From: Caenorhabditis elegans
Taxonomy: Eukaryota; Nematoda; Chromadorea; Rhabditida; Rhabditidae
Reading direction: 5' to 3'
DNA: 64,000 bases
Assembly (NCBI RefSeq): GCF_000002985.6
Contig: NC_003284.9
Coordinates: 6,572,001 to 6,636,000 of the forward strand
Shown piece after piece: positions 59,927 through 64,000 of the stretch (position 1 is the first letter of the stretch; each line of letters begins with the position of its first letter). Both the position numbers and the translations under genes were made by a program. A model generated the notes under the pieces. The model did no database searches. It was not told the DNA's origin and saw nothing but the letters and a program-made list of their open reading frames with translations.

Positions 59927-62900
59927 TTATTTACTTCCGGCTTGCAATTTCTTGTCTGAAGAAGATTGTGATTCAAACGAAAATCCATCATCACTCTTCA
60001 TTGGTGTTACTGGAGGCTCACTCATGGAGATTCTTACAACCTGAAAAATATTAAAATAATAAAACGTTTCTGTAACCAGTCATCATACTTCAGTAGACTG
60101 TCTCAAGCTGGCCAGCTCTGTGCATGATGATCGTCGATTCCTGTTTCGTCGGACCGATGCGAAGCTGCTGTCAGACTGCAAACCATCCGGTTGGTAAGAA
60201 TACAAAGGCCGGTTCCCAACTGGTATATTTACTAAAAACTTCTTGATTGTTAGACGGTAAGGAGCGTAGATCAGCGACGTGATTAGTGGATTGATTATCT
60301 GAAAGGGATATGGTGAGTTGAAATTGTTTGTTCAGACTCTAAAAAAGGTTTGGCATTCGTAATGAAAAATCTCGAAAATGAAAAAAAATATGGAGGTGCA
60401 AAGTTTGAAAACAAAACGTATTTCCAGCTAAAATCAACAATTTTGCTAAGTTTTCGGTGCCACTACTGATTTTTATTGCATAATTTAGTTATTCATTTTG
60501 AATTTTTAAAATTGAGTTGAGTGAATTTTCGGGCGACATGTGAACAAAATATTACCAAACCTGCGACACTGACAAACTGATAAAAATTAAAACTTTAGCT
60601 GATGATATGGTTTTTCTTCTAAAATTTAGAACTGCCATTAAAACACGAGAACTTTTCATCTCCAAATGTCGAGTTTTTGGGGACATTTTAAGTCTAAAAA
60701 AGTTGTGCCCTAATTAATCTACTTCTACTTCACCTTAAATTCAGTACTCTAAAATGTTTTTCATTCTGAGTGAGGTTGATAATAATTTTGCAACGGCCTG
60801 AGTAACTAAAATCGTTCAACAATGATTACACCCTTAATTTAGAAAAAATTGTTTCTTTCCCTCAATCTTTCAGCTCATTTATAGCCTAGCTGAAGATGTT
60901 TCGAGAAGATTTAAGAAGTTATGATTGGAAGAATGCAGATGCTTTTCCGTCACGTAGTCTTTCATGCTTTGATGCTTAGAAATGGTGATTTTCAGAACGA
61001 GAAGAATTCAACCTAGTTTCGGGTTTTGATTAAATTACTGTTTCACGCAGGCATGAATGAATTAAAATTTAATTTTTGGGGTATGGCGGCTACTGCAAGC
61101 ACCGAAAAACTTCATAATCATTTATATGATATAGGCTTTAACAAACACTGATGTTTGAGAAAGAGACACCATAAACATTTTTACATGTTTTTTTTCCAGC
61201 CCCACCGAAGTATCGAAAATCCGAAAAAAACTGTTCAATAGTTATTATAATAGTTAAGAGTATAGTTATTGAAAACCATATTAGTGTTATCTCACGAAAA
61301 TCAAAGTTTTCAAAACAGTACTAACCGGATTGAGAGTAAGAAGATACACAAGTACCCATGCAATCCAATTCATCCTTTGTTTGCCTTCACAACTCAGTTC
61401 GGACCATCTAAAAACCAAACTATGCACATTTGTCCACTACACCATAAACTCACGTGAACAAGTGAATACGAGCCAGATTAACAATGCGATAAGGCAGTAA
61501 ACTGCACGAAGTCCAGGTAGTCGTGGCAAAAATAAATGCCAATGACTTGACCTGAGACAGAACCTTCTAAAAAAACGTATTCTAATCTACTTTTGGTCTA
61601 GTTACCTTGTTCTTGAAAGCGCTCGTGTCACCGGCGTTAGTTGCGTTTCGTTTACTTCTGGTGAGATTAAACAGGTAAATTGAGACTATGAGGGAAGAAG
61701 TTACTGGGAGCACACAAAATAGCATAGTGAAAATCTCATAGTAGAATTTTTTGCTTGGCGACATCTGAAAGGTAACGTAACTATATAAATATGCGAAATC
61801 TACTAGTTTTATGTAACTGACTTGAAGAGAACAATCTTGGTGAAAAATGTAAACAATGTTAAATAACCAGCAATAGGAAACAAATCTGTAAAACTATGTT
61901 TGTTTATTGCTGTCTCAGGACATTCATTAACCCACCCAATAGATACAGCCCAAATAGCCAGACAAAACATTGCTGCTCGTCGTTTTGACATGGAACGATC
62001 ATAATTTAGTGGCCACCGAAAGTAAATAAGCTATAATATTTTTAAATTGTAAATTTGAATAATTATTTAAAAGAACAAACTTTATCAACGTTGAGTAAAG
62101 TAAGTGAAAGACCAGAAACAGCAAGACCAATCCAGTTGAAATAGTGTACAACGGCGCACAAATGTTTTTGTTGGAGAAAATCGTGTTTTCGGATTAATAG
62201 TTCATTTGGATGGCAAAATACTGTAATAATCACAGCTTTTATTTTTACGAATATCACAGTAAAACGCTCCAAAAAATTATAGATTTTTTCATAATTTTTG
62301 GTCACAGTTTTGGCAACTGCTAAAATTTTGCAGAATATGAGCTTTTGTGGAAATCCAAAGCAATACCGATTTTAAAATTTTCCCCACTGGTGCTACTTCA
62401 CCTTTGAGGTTTTGTTTTGACATGGTAAAATTTAAATTTTACCCTCAGACTTTCAAATAAAAAAAGTTCTACAGAATTAACATGTCACTGAAATATTTTA
62501 AGCGGGAAAATATTGACAATTAAACAATTTTGGAATGATTTTTTTTCCAAATATGTGTTATAAAGCTAATATTAACCTATTCTCAAAAACTAAAACATCA
62601 TCGAAGACCGGCGAAACTAGGTTTGAAGTAAATCTGAACTTAATTTTTTTAATTAGAAAAAACATTTTCGAGGAGTAACTTCGAATGATATATATCTTGT
62701 TTTGAAGTATATTTGCAAAATTGCAACCTTCTCTTCTGAGGTCCCCACTTTTTAAAAAATGAGTTCAGATTCGCATACTACACTACATTGCTGAATAACG
62801 TGTATAATGTGATTACATATGTCGGTATTACTTGATCACATTATAAGCATAGTATTAAACAAGGTGTGATATTGAAAACAACAGAAAATAGAATTAGACG

Positions 62901-63273
62901 AATTTTTAGCTCACTTGTTAAAACCAGATCACCAACTGTCATGTTGAGAATAAATAAATGCATAGTATCACCACTGCGTTTGAATAATTTTATAGCACAA
63001 AAAATGACCATTACATTGAACACTGTTGCAGCCATGCTGGCGGCTAACAGCATATCGTCAACCTAAAATTAATAGAATTTCAAAGATAGCAGATAATTAA
63101 TTTGAAAAACATGCCGTGTATGTGAAAATTGTAAACATCGGATCATTGTAACACTCTTCATATTCTGCGTAAACGTCTGCCGTTGTACTTGTTATACTGG
63201 ATACTGTAGTCGTGGTTCCTTCCAAAAATGTGCTGGCCACGGCATCGATGGTTTCGAATGGAATCTCTTCCAT
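59927..63273 (-). CDS. Class A (rhodopsin-like) GPCR, tandem copy 2
   Basis: Ten exons (63273-63115, 63062-62915, 62220-62081, 62030-61936, 61885-61822, 61764-61606, 61551-61454, 61407-61326, 60298-60089, 60040-59927) give about 422 aa. It aligns with copy 1 throughout: LFILNMTVGDLVLT (TM2), GLAVSGLSLTLLNVDK (TM3, again Asp-Lys), LIYFRWPLNYD (loop 2), TSCSLLPYRIVNLARIH (TM6) and NPLITSLIYAPYR (TM7). The C-tail is longer, with Ser/Thr-rich and basic stretches (RRNRNRRSS). The N-terminus is rich in Thr/Ser (EGTTTTVSSITSTTAD). Exon 1 appears to end at a GC donor (ACG then GCATGT), the only phase that joins exon 2. Likely a peptide or small-ligand receptor; the ligand is not inferable from sequence. 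Confidence 0.85.
62300..62415 (-). repeat. Dispersed repeat, GGTGAAGTAGC family, reverse copy
   Basis: On the minus strand the word GGTGAAGTAGCACCAGTGGG occurs at about 62,380-62,404, followed by AT-rich sequence. It lies in an intron of GPCR copy 2. A weaker related word is near 60,720-60,737. Confidence 0.45.
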
Positions 63274-64000
63274 TTTTCAAATCCAACAACGAATCCAGAA
63301 TGTCTAAATTTTTGAAGAATAAGTGAAATAGAAACAAGTTGAATGTGCGAATAGATGAAGGAGGAGACCTCGGAAATGATGACTGTTGTGTCGAAACGTG
63401 CATTGTGGAGATGGGGGCCAATTCGTTTGCGCGCCGTAACAATACATATCATTTTTCGCGATAATTTGTGCTAATTATATCATGTACTGTATCCCGAATA
63501 CGTTTTTTTTTGCATGCTCTCAGTGTCATTCAAATTGGGGTCTCTATTCTTTTTTTTGTTGTTGTGGACTGCTACTATGTCGAATTAGTGTTGTTAGCAC
63601 TGTAAAAATAACACGAACCTCCCATCACGCAAGAATAATAGGGATATGTCTTGTTTTCTTTTTATTAGCTATTCATTTAAAACAAAATAACACTCTTCAA
63701 TAGTCGATTTGTTTTTTGTTTAACAATTGTTAAACGTTAGTCTAATTCTGAATGTAAAAGTAATTCACAAAACAATAAAAATGAATTTTTTTGAAAAATT
63801 CGAATATTTGTGGAAACTGGAGTTTTTTTTTGTCTTATGCGTGATCAGTAAAATATATAAATAAGCTTAATAGTAGGGAATTATATTGTATATTGTGTCT
63901 TTGTTATGCTGCCTTACTGAAAAAAAACATTTTGAGCTTAATTTTCTCATTTGTTCCACTGGAAAATTTTGAAAATTGTCAATACACGCATTATAAAGTT
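63274..64000. other. Upstream region of GPCR copy 2
   Basis: Probable promoter region. AT-rich; no exon, RNA gene or repeat recognised. Confidence 0.45.

Overview
This is nematode nuclear DNA, most likely from Caenorhabditis elegans (probably chromosome X). It is AT-rich. Its genes are split by short introns of about 45-60 bp with C. elegans-type acceptors (TTTTCAG). Several first exons sit just behind a trans-splice-like acceptor. One gene reads through as the KCNQ-type channel KQT-1 and another as the cathepsin-B-like protease CPR-6, neighbours I recall from C. elegans X. A Tc4 fold-back transposon is also present. Most coding regions had to be rebuilt by joining exons by eye. Where I give exon coordinates, the phases were checked and agree.

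Layout. 1-10,909: no gene recognised; AT-rich intergenic DNA, some GC-richer patches and dispersed repeats. 10,910-13,237 (-): orphan seven-transmembrane receptor. 15,002-23,996 (+): F-box/leucine-rich-repeat gene with three possible first exons; a tRNA-Phe(GAA) gene lies in one intron, and a relic copy of the gene's 3' end follows it. 24,570-25,117 (-): transthyretin-like secreted protein. 26,046-26,701 (-): small claudin-like four-TM protein with six histidines after the initiator Met. 27,856-31,198 (-): a paralogous claudin-like gene whose last coding exon is split by a 1,624-bp Tc4 element. 31.2-35.1 kb: repeat-rich spacer. 35,252-36,970 (+): cpr-6. 38,054-43,059 (+): four-TM protein of unknown function. 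45,554-46,877 (-): secreted C-type lectin. 47,022-55,704 (+): kqt-1, with an alternative first exon and cassette-like exons. 56,635-58,880 and 59,927-63,273 (both -): tandem duplicate class A GPCR genes with identical intron positions. An LTR remnant lies in an intron of the first, and a GC-AG intron is inferred in the second.

There is no operon or gene cluster with a shared pathway. The theme is membrane and secreted proteins (receptors, claudin-like proteins, a K+ channel, a lectin, a protease) plus one E3-ligase adaptor. The most striking event is the Tc4 insertion: it has both TNA target duplications, it interrupts the fourth transmembrane segment of the second claudin-like gene, and each arm carries a near-consensus pol III A box/B box pair.
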